Of a stretch of 64,000 nt of DNA, positions 52,069-61,144 are shown piece after piece. The DNA comes from an uncultured Collinsella sp. (GTDB taxonomy: Bacteria; Actinomycetota; Coriobacteriia; Coriobacteriales; Coriobacteriaceae). The notes under the pieces are model-generated. The model was not told the origin of the DNA. It made no database searches and was given only the letters and a program-made list of their open reading frames with translations. Made by a program: the position numbers and the translations under genes. Every line of letters begins with the position of its first letter. Position 1 is the first letter of the stretch. The stretch covers positions 1 to 64,000 of the forward strand of contig URSO01000002.1 in the NCBI GenBank assembly GCA_900550415.1, given 5' to 3'.

Positions 52069-53202
52069 ATGAGCACTTCGATTCAACCGAACGCGCCGTT
52101 TCGTGCCGATATCGTCGGCAGTTTTCTTCGTCCGCAGGCTGTAAAGGACGCCCGTGCCGCCTATGTCGCGGGTAAACTCGACGCTTCCGGCCTTAAGGCC
52201 GTCGAGGACGAGGCCATCCGCGACTTAGTGGCCAAGCAGAAGGCTGCCGGCCTGCAGGTGATTACCGATGGCGAGTTCCGCCGCAGCTACTGGCACCTCG
52301 ATTTTATGTGGGGCCTCAACGGCATTGAGCGCCGCGCCTCGCGCACGGGCTACATGTTCCACGATGAGGAGACTACCGCCGACACCGCCGTGGTAACCGG
52401 TCCCATTAGCGGCGAGAATCATCCGTTCGTCGAGCACTTCAAATTTATCAAGTCGCTCGAGGGAGAGGGCCAGGTCGCGCGCCAGACCATTCCGGCGCCG
52501 ATCCAGACGTTCTCCGAAGTCACACTCGACCGCTGCGATGGCCAGCAGGAGAGTCTGCACGCCGTCTACAAGACCGACGAAGAGCTCGTCGATGCCATTG
52601 CCGCAGCATACCGCACCGTGATTGCTGACCTGTATGCCGCGGGCTGCCGCAACATCCAGTTTGATGACTGCACCTGGGGCATCTACTGCGATACCGATTT
52701 TGTTGCCAAAACCGGCATGAGCCCGGTCGACCTGCAAAAGGTAAGCGAGCTGGGCGTGGCGCTCAACAATGTCGCCATCGAGGGCAAGCCCGACGATCTG
52801 GTTATCAACACGCATGTATGCCGCGGCAACTACCACTCCACCTACGCTTTTGAGGGCGGCTACGACCCCATCGCGCCGTACCTGTTTGCGCATGAGGACG
52901 TTGACGCGTTCTATCTGGAGTTCGACACGCCCCGCGCCGGTGGTTTTGAGCCGCTCAAGTACGTTGCTCCCGGCAAGAAGGTCGTGCTGGGCTTGGTGAC
53001 CACCAAGGCGGCAGAGCTCGAGAACGAGGATGCTATCGTCGAGCGCATCCGCGAGGCGGCAAAGTACGTGCCGCTCGAGAACCTGTATCTGTCTCCGCAG
53101 TGTGGCTTTGCCAGCTGCGAGATTGGCAATAAGCTGACCGAGGACGAGCAGTGGGCAAAGATTGCGCTGGTCAGGCGTATTGCCGAGCGCGTTTGGAAAT
53201 AG
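52069..53202 (+). CDS. Cobalamin-independent methionine synthase-like protein (MetE C-terminal domain only)
   Basis: 377 aa, equal to the C-terminal barrel of MetE; the N-terminal folate half of the full-length enzyme (~750 aa) is absent. The zinc site elements are INTHVCRGNYHS (His, Cys) and the late Cys in LSPQCGF; the substrate loop VGSFLRPQ is near the N-terminus. Stand-alone forms of this kind may transfer methyl groups from a different donor or corrinoid protein. AAAGGGAG lies 7 nt before ATG 52069. Confidence 0.85.
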   Translation: MSTSIQPNAPFRADIVGSFLRPQAVKDARAAYVAGKLDASGLKAVEDEAIRDLVAKQKAAGLQVITDGEFRRSYWHLDFMWGLNGIERRASRTGYMFHDEETTADTAVVTGPISGENHPFVEHFKFIKSLEGEGQVARQTIPAPIQTFSEVTLDRCDGQQESLHAVYKTDEELVDAIAAAYRTVIADLYAAGCRNIQFDDCTWGIYCDTDFVAKTGMSPVDLQKVSELGVALNNVAIEGKPDDLVINTHVCRGNYHSTYAFEGGYDPIAPYLFAHEDVDAFYLEFDTPRAGGFEPLKYVAPGKKVVLGLVTTKAAELENEDAIVERIREAAKYVPLENLYLSPQCGFASCEIGNKLTEDEQWAKIALVRRIAERVWK

Positions 53203-53324
53203 CGCTAGCGTTTGCAGGTGGCGGCGCGTGCGAGGTACTGCATATCGCGTACAATGGTTCGGATCGTATCGTTCGGGCAGGTTATCCGATATGCCTGATC
53301 GCCCTTCCATTCGAAAGGACTTCC

Positions 53325-54659
53325 ATGTCCCAGTCTTCGACGCCCGCCGTCACCGATGCCATCTACGATGCATCGTCGCTCGGCCGCCCGCGCATGTTTG
53401 TGTTGGGTTTGCAACACATGTTTGCGATGTTCGGAGCCACGGTGCTCGTGCCCGTGCTCACCGGCCTTTCCGTTTCGGCGACGCTTCTGTTCGCCGGCAT
53501 CGGCACGCTGCTGTTTCATTTTCTATCGCGCGGTAAGGTGCCCGCGTTCCTGGGCTCGTCGTTTGCCTTTATCGCGGGTTATGTCGCCATTGCACCCAAC
53601 GGCGAGGCCGAGCTTTTGCCCTACGCTTGTCTGGGCGTTGCCTGCGCCGGCCTGCTCTATCCGGTGCTGGCAACGCTGTTCCGCGCCTTTGGCGCCAAGC
53701 GCGTCATGCGCTTCTTCCCGCCGGTGGTGACCGGTCCCATCGTCATTTCCATCGGCCTGATCTTGGCAAGCTCTGCTATCGCCAACTGCCAGACCAATTG
53801 GCTTGTTGCCGTTGTCGCTGTGGCCGTGATCGTCATCTGCAATATTTGGGGGCGCGGCATGGTCAAGATCGTGCCGATTTTGCTGGGCGTTGTGGTGAGC
53901 TATGCCGTTGCGGCCGCGCTGGGCGAGGTCGACTTCTCTGGCGTCGCAGCCGCCCCCTGGGTTGGCTTGCCCGTCGTGTGGGACAACACCGTGTTTGCGC
54001 TCTTTGGACCGCAGTTCGATAGCGGTCTTGCCACGACGGCCATCATCACCATCATGCCGCTGGCCTTTGCAACTATGATCGAGCATATCGGCGATATCTC
54101 CGCCATTGGCTCTACCTGCGAACGCAATTACATTGCCGATCCCGGTCTGCACCGTACCCTGCTCGGCGATGGCCTGGCGACCATCTTGGCATCGCTCTTT
54201 GGCGCCCCCGCCAATACGACGTATGGCGAGAATACCGGCGTGCTTGCCTTGACGCGTGTGTTCGACCCACGTGTGATTCGCATTGCCGCCTGCTGCGCCA
54301 TTGTGCTTTCGTTCTGCCCCAAGTTTGCTGCGGTGATTGCCGCCATGCCGGCATGCGTTATCGGCGGTGTGTCGCTCGTGCTCTACGGCATGATCAGCGC
54401 CGTTGGTGTACGTAACCTCATCGAGAACCAGGTTGATTTCCAGAACAACCGCAACGTGCTGGTGGCGGCTCTGGTGCTCGTGCTTTCGCTCGGCATTGCC
54501 TACAGTACCGCCGGTGCCATCGTGCTGGAGCTGGGCGGCGTGACGATTTCGCTTTCGGGCCTTGCCGTGGGCTCGCTGGTGGGCATTGTGCTCAACGCCA
54601 TCCTGCCCGGTAACGACTTTGAGTTCGATACTTCCGAGCTTGAGGAGACTGCTGAATAG
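53325..54659 (+). CDS. uraA: NCS2 family uracil/xanthine permease
   Basis: 444 aa, about 12-14 helices. The N-terminal GLQHMFAMFGATVLVPVLTG and LGSSFAFIAGYVAIAP match uracil permeases (UraA/PyrP). MPLAFATMIEHIGDISAIGS carries the substrate-binding Glu region, followed by GAPANTTYGENTGVLALTRV. GAAAGGA precedes ATG 53325; the frame is open upstream into the MetE-like gene. A TACAAT -10 is at ~53250. Uracil is the most likely substrate; no pyrimidine attenuator was recognised. Confidence 0.83.
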   Translation: MSQSSTPAVTDAIYDASSLGRPRMFVLGLQHMFAMFGATVLVPVLTGLSVSATLLFAGIGTLLFHFLSRGKVPAFLGSSFAFIAGYVAIAPNGEAELLPYACLGVACAGLLYPVLATLFRAFGAKRVMRFFPPVVTGPIVISIGLILASSAIANCQTNWLVAVVAVAVIVICNIWGRGMVKIVPILLGVVVSYAVAAALGEVDFSGVAAAPWVGLPVVWDNTVFALFGPQFDSGLATTAIITIMPLAFATMIEHIGDISAIGSTCERNYIADPGLHRTLLGDGLATILASLFGAPANTTYGENTGVLALTRVFDPRVIRIAACCAIVLSFCPKFAAVIAAMPACVIGGVSLVLYGMISAVGVRNLIENQVDFQNNRNVLVAALVLVLSLGIAYSTAGAIVLELGGVTISLSGLAVGSLVGIVLNAILPGNDFEFDTSELEETAE

Positions 54660-54677
54660 CAGCTGCGTTCAGCCAAA

Positions 54678-54723
54678 TTAAAAATGGCGTCCATGCGTAT
54701 GTACGCGTGGATGCCATTTTTAA
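54678..54723. terminator. Bidirectional terminator overlapping the esterase stop
   Basis: TTAAAAATGGC...TCCATGCGTA and TACGCGTGGA...GCCATTTTTAA form a long stem with A and T tracts. The esterase stop codon (54720-54722, minus) lies in its right arm. Confidence 0.9.
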
Positions 54724-55385
54724 TGCGTCAGTATCCAGTGGATGCCGCGTGCCATGCGCAGGTCAGTTTGGGTAAAGTGATTGCCGGGGTTGAGCTCCAG
54801 CGTTGTTGGAATGTCACGCTCGATAAACAGCTCTTCCATCGCGCGCGTATCGTCGAGTACGTGCCGCATCATGCGGTTGGGCGTCTTGGTTTCCTTTTTG
54901 CCGAGTGACAGATAGACGGCGTCGGGCGTAGCTGTCATCGTGCGCTCGCGCGCGTAGTCGATAAAGCCGGGGAACCACAGCGACCCCGATGCACTCGCCG
55001 CGCGCTCAAAGACATCTGTTTGCCAAAGTGCCCACAGTGCAAAAAGACCCGCCAACGAGTAGCCGGCAACGCCGCGCCAGGTGGGCGGTTGCGGGAGCGA
55101 TGATTCGGCCTCTGGGATTATCTGCTTCAACAACTCGTCAAGAAAACCAGCGGCCTGTCCACCAAAGGGCTCGGCATCGCGCACGGTACCGTCGCATACC
55201 CAGGGGCTCAGCTCGCGATTCCAGTTGAGGCTGCCAATGCCGACAAGCGTGAAGGGCGGGCAGTTGAGCTCTCGGCAGCGTTCATAAACCTCCGTGCCGT
55301 CGCCCATGACCACGGGAAGATAGATGACTGGTGCGCTTTCGGCATGCTGTGCATGAACGGTTATCTGCTTTTGATGCGCTTCCAT
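54720..55385 (-). CDS. Alpha/beta-hydrolase esterase (IroE/Fes-like)
   Basis: 221 aa putative esterase with nucleophile elbow AGYSLAGLFALWALW (Ser near residue 115), an acidic residue after strand 7 and a C-terminal His in LNPGNHFTQTD. The order and length match siderophore-esterase-type hydrolases (Pfam Esterase). ATG 55385 is used with GAGAGAAG upstream. The substrate is not known; no siderophore genes are nearby. Confidence 0.75.
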   Translation of the reverse strand: MEAHQKQITVHAQHAESAPVIYLPVVMGDGTEVYERCRELNCPPFTLVGIGSLNWNRELSPWVCDGTVRDAEPFGGQAAGFLDELLKQIIPEAESSLPQPPTWRGVAGYSLAGLFALWALWQTDVFERAASASGSLWFPGFIDYARERTMTATPDAVYLSLGKKETKTPNRMMRHVLDDTRAMEELFIERDIPTTLELNPGNHFTQTDLRMARGIHWILTH

Positions 55386-55493
55386 GACGGGCTTCTCTCG
55401 GCGTTGTGATATCGACGGCCCCCATTGTCGCACGCCGGCTCATGCAGGTTGGGCTAGACCAAAGACAATCTCGTGCATACCCTGCGGACGCAT

Positions 55494-55535
55494 ATGGAAA
55501 ACGCCACCGCCGGAGGGGATCTCGGCGGTGGCGTT
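55494..55535 (-). terminator. Terminator of the first surface-protein gene
   Basis: AACGCCACCGCCG and CGGCGGTGGCGTT arms with T4 on the minus strand. Confidence 0.88.
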
Positions 55536-55592
55536 GTTAAACGGTGCTGGGACTCGGGGCCTTCGCGGGAGCTGCCATGTGCGCAGAGGCGT

Positions 55593-57383
55593 CTAAGAGC
55601 GCTTGCGGCTCGCCATGGTGCCTGCGGCGATAGCGGCTGTTCCCGCAAGGACGGTTGCCACGATGGCCGCACCCGAGGTGTCGCCGGTTGCCGCGAGCAC
55701 GCCGGTAGTCTTGGCTTTCGTGATTGAAGCCGCAACGGCCTTGGTCGGCTTTGAGCACTCAGGCTTGGGGTTCTGCTTGGACTCCGCGGGCTTGCTTTCT
55801 GCGGGCTTGGTCTCGTCGGGCTTGGGGTCTTCCGGCTTGGCTACCTCGGGAGGTGCGATGACCATGCTCTTGGCGACAGCTTCGTTATAGGGGGAGTCGA
55901 TCACAGCGTCGCCCGTGCCGATGGCTTGGCCTGCCTCGTAGATGCCGTCACGGAGCTTGCGATAGTCAATGACCTTGCCGCCTTCGGGCGTCTGGATGGC
56001 GGCGTTCTCAATCTTGATGGTGCCGATTGTCTTGCCGTCAGCGCTCATGGCACGGGCAAAGATTGCCGCTGTATCTCCTTCGGCCGTTACCTTGCTGCGG
56101 ATGATCGAGATGACTGCGGGTGTGACGCCCTCGCTGGTCTGGGCGATGATGCCGATGTTCTCGCCTTGGGGCTCGGGGCTCGTCTCACCATCTTGGTTTT
56201 CGCTGTAGGGGATGGGGCCGTCGCCGTTCTCGACATAGCGGGCTATGGCCTTGACAACGGAGTCGCTGATGTAGATGTGGCCACCCTCCTCGTTGGGTCG
56301 ATCGTTTCTGGTGGAGAATGCAGCCGAAACCTCGCCTTCCGCAAACGCGTCCACGGTGGAGCCGTTCTTGACGACGATATCGTCTTGGTAGGTGAAGAGG
56401 GCAATGGCGTCACCGTATCTGCCTTTACTTGCGCGGACTGTCACGTTTGCATGATCGAGTGTGATGCCCTTGTGGGCATAGACGCCATATTCAACACCGT
56501 TTGCGTTGAGGGAGGCGTTTGTGGCTGCGAGGCTGCCCTTGGCCTCGACGGCGGCGTCTTTCTCGGAGCTCGCCTTGACCTGGCTGCCGTCCGAGATATT
56601 GATGTTGCCGCCGCTCCAAATGGCCTCACCATCGGCTGAGCTTGCCTCGACTGTGCCGCCACCCTTGATGGTGAGGTTCTTGTCGGTTCCGATACCCTTG
56701 TCCTTGGTAGCCCTGGCGGTGACGGCCCCGCTGTCGTCAATCGTGATATTGCCGTTTGCCCTGATGCCATCCGATACGCCCGTGGCGTTGACGTTGCCCG
56801 AACCTTTGATAGCGAGATCGCCCTCGGCGTCGATGGCATCAAACCCAGCGCTCGTGGCGTTGACGGATCCGGCTCCGTCGATGTTGATATTACCCGTGGA
56901 GAGGATAGCGTCCTCAGTAGATGTCACGCTGAGCGTGCTGCCCGCGTCGCCTTGGATATTGAGCTCGGCGTTCTCATTCTTGCCATGAGAAGCCTTGATG
57001 CCTTCGATCCAGTCGGCAGTGACGATGTTGTTTCCCGAGTAATTCACGTTGAGCTTGCCTGCGGCCTGGATCTCGCCGCCGTTATAGTTGTTGAGCTTCA
57101 AGTCGTCGGCGCCGTCCCACGACCAGGTGCCGGTCTCGTCGCCCGCCGCAGTGCCGGCGTTGTATTTGGTTTCGCCGACCTTGACCCATTCCGCCGCGAG
57201 CGAGACGCTCGGCATGAGCAGCGAGCTCACCGTGAGCGCGCACACGGCGCCTACGACGATGCGGCGCGTCACGCGGCGCCAGCTGCCGTGCGCGAGTCCT
57301 ATGCGACGGCGAACGTCGGGTTCGGCAACATGGGTTCCGGCGGTAGTGTCATTGCGTTTGGGGGTCGTGAACAAGGCTGCCAT
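55593..57383 (-). CDS. Beta-helix surface protein with LPXTG-like anchor (copy A)
   Basis: 596 aa. A long basic N-terminus leads to a signal peptide (IVVGAVCALTVSSLLMPSVS, cleavage near SLA-A). An array of ~24-residue repeats then covers ~residues 130-330 (for example GNINIDGAGSVNATSAGFDA, NITIDDSGAVTARATKD, NLTIKGGGTVEASSADGEA). Such spacing suggests a right-handed beta-helix like carbohydrate-binding Cthe_2159 proteins. A Pro/Lys/Glu spacer (PKPDETKPAESKPAESK) precedes LAATGD, a hydrophobic helix and RKRS, a variant sortase signal. GGGAG precedes ATG 57383. It is ~70-80% similar by eye to copy B at 57655. Confidence 0.8.
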   Translation of the reverse strand: MAALFTTPKRNDTTAGTHVAEPDVRRRIGLAHGSWRRVTRRIVVGAVCALTVSSLLMPSVSLAAEWVKVGETKYNAGTAAGDETGTWSWDGADDLKLNNYNGGEIQAAGKLNVNYSGNNIVTADWIEGIKASHGKNENAELNIQGDAGSTLSVTSTEDAILSTGNINIDGAGSVNATSAGFDAIDAEGDLAIKGSGNVNATGVSDGIRANGNITIDDSGAVTARATKDKGIGTDKNLTIKGGGTVEASSADGEAIWSGGNINISDGSQVKASSEKDAAVEAKGSLAATNASLNANGVEYGVYAHKGITLDHANVTVRASKGRYGDAIALFTYQDDIVVKNGSTVDAFAEGEVSAAFSTRNDRPNEEGGHIYISDSVVKAIARYVENGDGPIPYSENQDGETSPEPQGENIGIIAQTSEGVTPAVISIIRSKVTAEGDTAAIFARAMSADGKTIGTIKIENAAIQTPEGGKVIDYRKLRDGIYEAGQAIGTGDAVIDSPYNEAVAKSMVIAPPEVAKPEDPKPDETKPAESKPAESKQNPKPECSKPTKAVAASITKAKTTGVLAATGDTSGAAIVATVLAGTAAIAAGTMASRKRS

Positions 57384-57527
57384 GGTTGCTCCCGTTCTCA
57401 TAGGGCCTATACGGCTAGGTTCAGCGTATCTGCTGGATGTTGCCGGCGGTAGTGCCGTTTGGAGGGCAAAATGGCCAAAATGGGGGAGAAATAGGCCGCA
57501 CGCCGGCGCAGGGACCGACGCTAAAAG

Positions 57528-57562
57528 AAAAGCGCGGGGCCGCATGGCGACTCCGCGCTTTA
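57528..57562 (-). terminator. Duplicated terminator hairpin (copy)
   Basis: AAAAGCGCGG and CCGCGCTTT arms, the copy of the terminator at 59577-59611, with which it shares the surrounding sequence. Confidence 0.7.
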
Positions 57563-57597
57563 TTGTTCAGCTTTTGCAGCCTTGCCCTTACGCTACG

Positions 57598-57642
57598 AAG
57601 AAGTAGACGGGGAAGGCAAGGGCTGCGATCCACCCGTCCTGT
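57598..57642 (-). pseudogene. Duplicated 3' end of the purine permease gene
   Basis: On the minus strand these bases read WIAALAFPVYFFVA and a stop, nearly identical to the true permease C-terminus WIAAFAFLVYFFVA at 59638-59682. Terminator-like sequence follows in both places. The fragment has no upstream coding region, so it is a relic carried by the duplication that gave surface copies A and B. Confidence 0.8.
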
Positions 57643-57654
57643 GCGAAAAAGTGT

Positions 57655-59430
57655 TTACGAACGTTTGCGACTCGCCAGGGCGCCTGCGGCGATGGCGGCT
57701 GTTCCCGCAAGGGCGGCTGCCACGATGGCTGCGTTCGAGGTGTCGCCGGTTGCCGCGAGCTTGCCGACGGTCTTGGCTCCCTTGGCTGCAACTGCAACGG
57801 TCTTGGTTGTCTTCGTGCCCTCGGACTTGGAACCCTCGGGCTTGGTCTTGCCGTGCTTTTCCTCGGGCTTGGTCTCCTCGGGAGGCACGATGACCGTGCT
57901 CTTGGCGACAGCGGCGTCATAGGGGGAGTCAATCGTGGCATCGCCCGTGCCAATGGTCTGCCCCGCCTCGTAGACGATGCCGTCGCTGAGCTCTTCCTTG
58001 TTGCGATAGTCAATGACTTTGCCGCCTGCGGGCGTCTGGATGATGGCGTCCTTGATTTCGATGGTGCCGATCGCCTTGCCGTCCGCGCTCATGGCAAGGG
58101 CGAAGATAGCCGCCGTGTCTCCCTCGGCCGTGACCTTGCTGCGGACGATCGAGATGGTCGCGGGCGTGATGCCCTTCTCGGTCTGCGCGAAGATGCCGAT
58201 GTTCAGGCCCTCGGACTCAGGGATGATTTCGTCGTTTTGGTCTCCACTGTAGTGGTCGGGGCCGTCGCCGCCGGTCTCGGCATAGCGGGCTATGGCCTTG
58301 ACAACGGAGTCGCTGATGTAGATATGGCCACCCGCTTCGTCGGAGTAGAAATTACTGGTGGAGATTGCAACCGAGAACCTGCCTTCTGCGAGCGCATCCA
58401 CAGTCGAGCCGTTCTTGATGACGATGTTGTCCTCATCGGTGAAGAGTGCGCTGGCTTCCCCGCCATCTGAGCTTGCGCGGACCGTCACGGTCGCGCCATC
58501 GAGCGTGATGCCCTTGTAGACATAGATGCCATACCCAACGCCACTTGCGTTGAGGGAAGCGTTCGTGACCGTGAGGCTGTTTTTACCGTCGATGGCGGCG
58601 TCTTCCTCGGAGCTTGCCTTGACCTGGCTGCCACCCGAGATCTCGATGTTGCCGTCGGCCCAAATCGCATTGTCTTTGATAGAGCTTGCCTCTACCTTGC
58701 CGCCGCCCTTTATGATGAGGTTCTCGTTAGCATCGATACCCTGATCCTCGGTGGCCTTGGCGGTGACGGTTCCGCTGTTGTCGATCGTGATGTTGCCGTC
58801 GGCCCTGATGCCATCCGAATCGCCCGTGGCGTTAACGTTTCCCGAGCCCTTGATGGTGACATCGCCCCCGGCATCGATGGCATCGTGCTCGGTGCTCGTG
58901 GCGTTGACAGTGCCAGCGCCGTCGATGTTGATGTTGCCGACGGAAGTGATGGCGTCACGAGAAGATGTCACGTTGAGCGTGCTGGACGCGTCGCCCTGAA
59001 TATTAAGCTCGGCGTTCTCGTTCGCGCCATCCTTAACCTTGATGCCGCGGCCGTTGTCGTTAGTGACGGTGTTGTTGCCCTCGTAGCTCACGTTGAGCTT
59101 GCCCGCTGCCTCGATCGCGCCGCCGTTATAGCCGTTGAGCTTCATGTCATCGGCGCCATCCCATGACCAGGTACCGGCGGCGTCTCCCGTGGGGCCCGCG
59201 GCCGCTTCGTGGCGGACGCCGCCAACGTCCACCCACTCGGCTGCGAGCGAGATGCTCGGCATGAGCAGCGAGCTTACCGTAAGCGCGCATACGGCGCCTA
59301 CAACGATGCGGCGCGTCACGCGGCGCCAGCTGCCGTGTGCGAGCAGCGTGCGACGGCGCAGGTCGGGCTCGACAAAATGGGCTCCAGAGGTTTTGTCATT
59401 GCGCTTGGGGGTCGTGAACAAGGCGGCCAT
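57655..59430 (-). CDS. Beta-helix surface protein with LPXTG-like anchor (copy B)
   Basis: 591 aa, same plan as copy A: signal peptide (IVVGAVCALTVSSLLMPSIS), ~24-residue beta-helix repeats (GNINIDGAGTVNATSTEHDA, NITIDNSGTVTAKATEDQ), acidic/Lys spacer, LAATGD, hydrophobic helix and RKRS. The N-terminal ~100 residues and the last ~40 are the most alike between copies; the linker before the anchor differs. The protein is expected to be exported and attached to the wall by a sortase recognising LAxTG. ATG 59430 has GGGAG upstream; the same upstream sequence precedes copy A. Confidence 0.8.
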   Translation of the reverse strand: MAALFTTPKRNDKTSGAHFVEPDLRRRTLLAHGSWRRVTRRIVVGAVCALTVSSLLMPSISLAAEWVDVGGVRHEAAAGPTGDAAGTWSWDGADDMKLNGYNGGAIEAAGKLNVSYEGNNTVTNDNGRGIKVKDGANENAELNIQGDASSTLNVTSSRDAITSVGNINIDGAGTVNATSTEHDAIDAGGDVTIKGSGNVNATGDSDGIRADGNITIDNSGTVTAKATEDQGIDANENLIIKGGGKVEASSIKDNAIWADGNIEISGGSQVKASSEEDAAIDGKNSLTVTNASLNASGVGYGIYVYKGITLDGATVTVRASSDGGEASALFTDEDNIVIKNGSTVDALAEGRFSVAISTSNFYSDEAGGHIYISDSVVKAIARYAETGGDGPDHYSGDQNDEIIPESEGLNIGIFAQTEKGITPATISIVRSKVTAEGDTAAIFALAMSADGKAIGTIEIKDAIIQTPAGGKVIDYRNKEELSDGIVYEAGQTIGTGDATIDSPYDAAVAKSTVIVPPEETKPEEKHGKTKPEGSKSEGTKTTKTVAVAAKGAKTVGKLAATGDTSNAAIVAAALAGTAAIAAGALASRKRS

Positions 59431-59576
59431 GGTTACTCCCATCCTCATAGGGCCTATGCGGCTACATCCAGCATATCTGCAGGATGTAGCCGTCGGTAGT
59501 GCCGTTTGGAGAGCAAAACGTCCAAAACTTGCGAAGCAATACATCGCGTGTCCGTGTGGTGCCTGGCTTTAAAAGC

Positions 59577-59611
59577 AAAGCGCGGAGCCGCTCGATGCGA
59601 CTCCGCGCTTT
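59577..59611 (-). terminator. Terminator of the purine permease gene
   Basis: AAAGCGCGGAG and CTCCGCGCTTT form a perfect 11-bp stem downstream of the permease stop, followed by TTTAAAG on the minus strand. Confidence 0.82.
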
Positions 59612-59637
59612 GCTGTTTGGTATTGCGAATCTTGCGC

Positions 59638-60951
59638 CTACGCTACAAAGAAGTAGACGAGGAAGGCGAAGGCTGCGATCCACATGAGCGGCTTGATCTT
59701 GGAGGCCTCGCCCTTAAAGAGCGCGACGATCACGTAGGCGATAAAGCCCAGGCCAATGCCGGCAGAGATGGAGTAGGTGAAGGGCACGCCGGCGACAATC
59801 ATGAACGCCGGGAAACCCTGCGACACGTCGGACCAGTCGATCTCGGAGGCCTCGCTCATCATGAGGTAACCGACGTAGACCAGAGCACCGCAGGTGGCGG
59901 CGCTGGAAACGATGGTGACGATGGGGGAGAAGAACGCGGCGAGAATGAACAGCACGCCGGTGGTGACGGAGGTGAGGCCCGTGCGGCCACCGTCGGCAGC
60001 GCCAGAGGTGGACTCGACGAAGGTGGTGATGGAGGAGACGCCCATAAAGCCACCGGCAGCAGCGGCCACGGAGTCGACGACCAGGATGGGACGGATGTCC
60101 TCGACATTGCCGTCCTCGGTCAAGAACTCGCCCTGCTTGGCGACGGCCATCGCGGTGCCCATGGTGTCGAAGAAGTCGCTCATGAGCAGCGAGAAGGCAA
60201 CGACGAGCAGCATCGGGTCGGTCAGGACCTTCACGATGGCAAGGTTGCCGTCGGCAGTGCTGGCAAACGGGGCGCCGAAGGTCGAGAAGTCGAGCGGTGC
60301 GATGAGGCCCTCGGGCGCATGGGTGACGCCCAGCGGGATTCCGGCGATAACGGCGACGATGATGCCGATGAGCAGCGAGCCCGGCACGTTGCGGGAAGCC
60401 AGGGCAACCGTCACGACGATGGAGATGATGCCGACGATAAAGGTGGGGGAGGCGATGTCGCCCAGGCCGACGAGCGTACCGGCGCCAGCGGTGATGATGC
60501 CGGCGTCGCACAGGCCGATCATGGCGATAAACAGGCCCAGACCCACCGAGATGGCGTGGCGCAGGACCACGGGGATGGCGTCCATGATGGCCTCGCGCAG
60601 GCCGCACAGGACGAGCAGCAAGATGACGATACCCTCGAGGAAGATAACGCTCATGGCCACGTGCCAGTCGCCGCCGCACATGGTGGTGGCGATGCCCGCG
60701 ATCATGGCGTTGATGCCCAGACCCGACGCGCAGGCGAGCGGGCGGTTGGCGAAGATGCCCATGCAGATGGTCATGATGCCGGCGCCCAGGCAGGTGGCGC
60801 AGGCGAGCGCTCCCGCATCAATGCCAGCGCCCGAGAGCACTGCGGGGTTGACGGCGATGATGTAGGCCATCGCCAGGAATGTTGTCAGTCCAGCGCGAAG
60901 TTCGGTCCCGATTGTGGACTTGCGCTCACTGACGTGAAAAAGTTCGTCCAT
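59638..60951 (-). CDS. NCS2 (AzgA-type) guanine/hypoxanthine/xanthine permease
   Basis: 437 aa with ~12-14 helices. TFLAMAYIIAVNPAVLSGAG near residues 22-41, FANRPLACASGLGINAMIAG and FFDTMGTAMAVAKQGEFL in the transport core are typical of the AzgA/PbuG group of purine permeases. ATG 60951 is preferred over ATG 60996 because AAGGAAAGGG lies 6 nt upstream. No purine riboswitch motif is visible in the 190-bp leader. Its C-terminal codons were copied downstream at 57598. Confidence 0.88.
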   Translation of the reverse strand: MDELFHVSERKSTIGTELRAGLTTFLAMAYIIAVNPAVLSGAGIDAGALACATCLGAGIMTICMGIFANRPLACASGLGINAMIAGIATTMCGGDWHVAMSVIFLEGIVILLLVLCGLREAIMDAIPVVLRHAISVGLGLFIAMIGLCDAGIITAGAGTLVGLGDIASPTFIVGIISIVVTVALASRNVPGSLLIGIIVAVIAGIPLGVTHAPEGLIAPLDFSTFGAPFASTADGNLAIVKVLTDPMLLVVAFSLLMSDFFDTMGTAMAVAKQGEFLTEDGNVEDIRPILVVDSVAAAAGGFMGVSSITTFVESTSGAADGGRTGLTSVTTGVLFILAAFFSPIVTIVSSAATCGALVYVGYLMMSEASEIDWSDVSQGFPAFMIVAGVPFTYSISAGIGLGFIAYVIVALFKGEASKIKPLMWIAAFAFLVYFFVA

Positions 60952-61144
60952 GCATACCCTTTCCTTGTTCGGCCCCGAGTTTAGGCCGATTGACACGAAC
61001 TCATTTACTATATCGCCTTTACAACCTTGCTGTTCCTCGCATGTTGATGTTCGGCGCTTTGTAACAGACGGACGGTATTTATCGCATGAAAATGTGTGGG
61101 TACCGTATACTTAAGCGGTTACAACGACCCCTATGGAGGAACGT

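Larger units (their letters stand above)
55593..59690. repeat. Tandem ~2.04-kb duplication carrying the surface-protein genes
   Basis: Equivalent points are 2,040 bp apart: permease stop 59638 versus relic stop 57598. The hairpins at 59577 and 57528 and the 5' flanks (TAGTGCCGTTTGGAG at ~59495 and ~57451) also correspond. Each unit therefore holds a permease 3' end, terminator, promoter region and one surface gene. Divergence within coding parts shows the event is not recent. Confidence 0.8.

Noticed and set aside
57588..58013. 141-codon minus-strand open frame ending in the permease-like peptide
   Set aside because: Only its last ~14 codons match the permease and the rest is a shadow of surface protein B. 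Reported as a 45-bp relic instead.
59506..60984. Gly/Asp/His-rich plus-strand open frame of 492 codons opposite the purine permease
   Set aside because: Its composition is the complement of a membrane-protein gene; there are no domain features or start signals.
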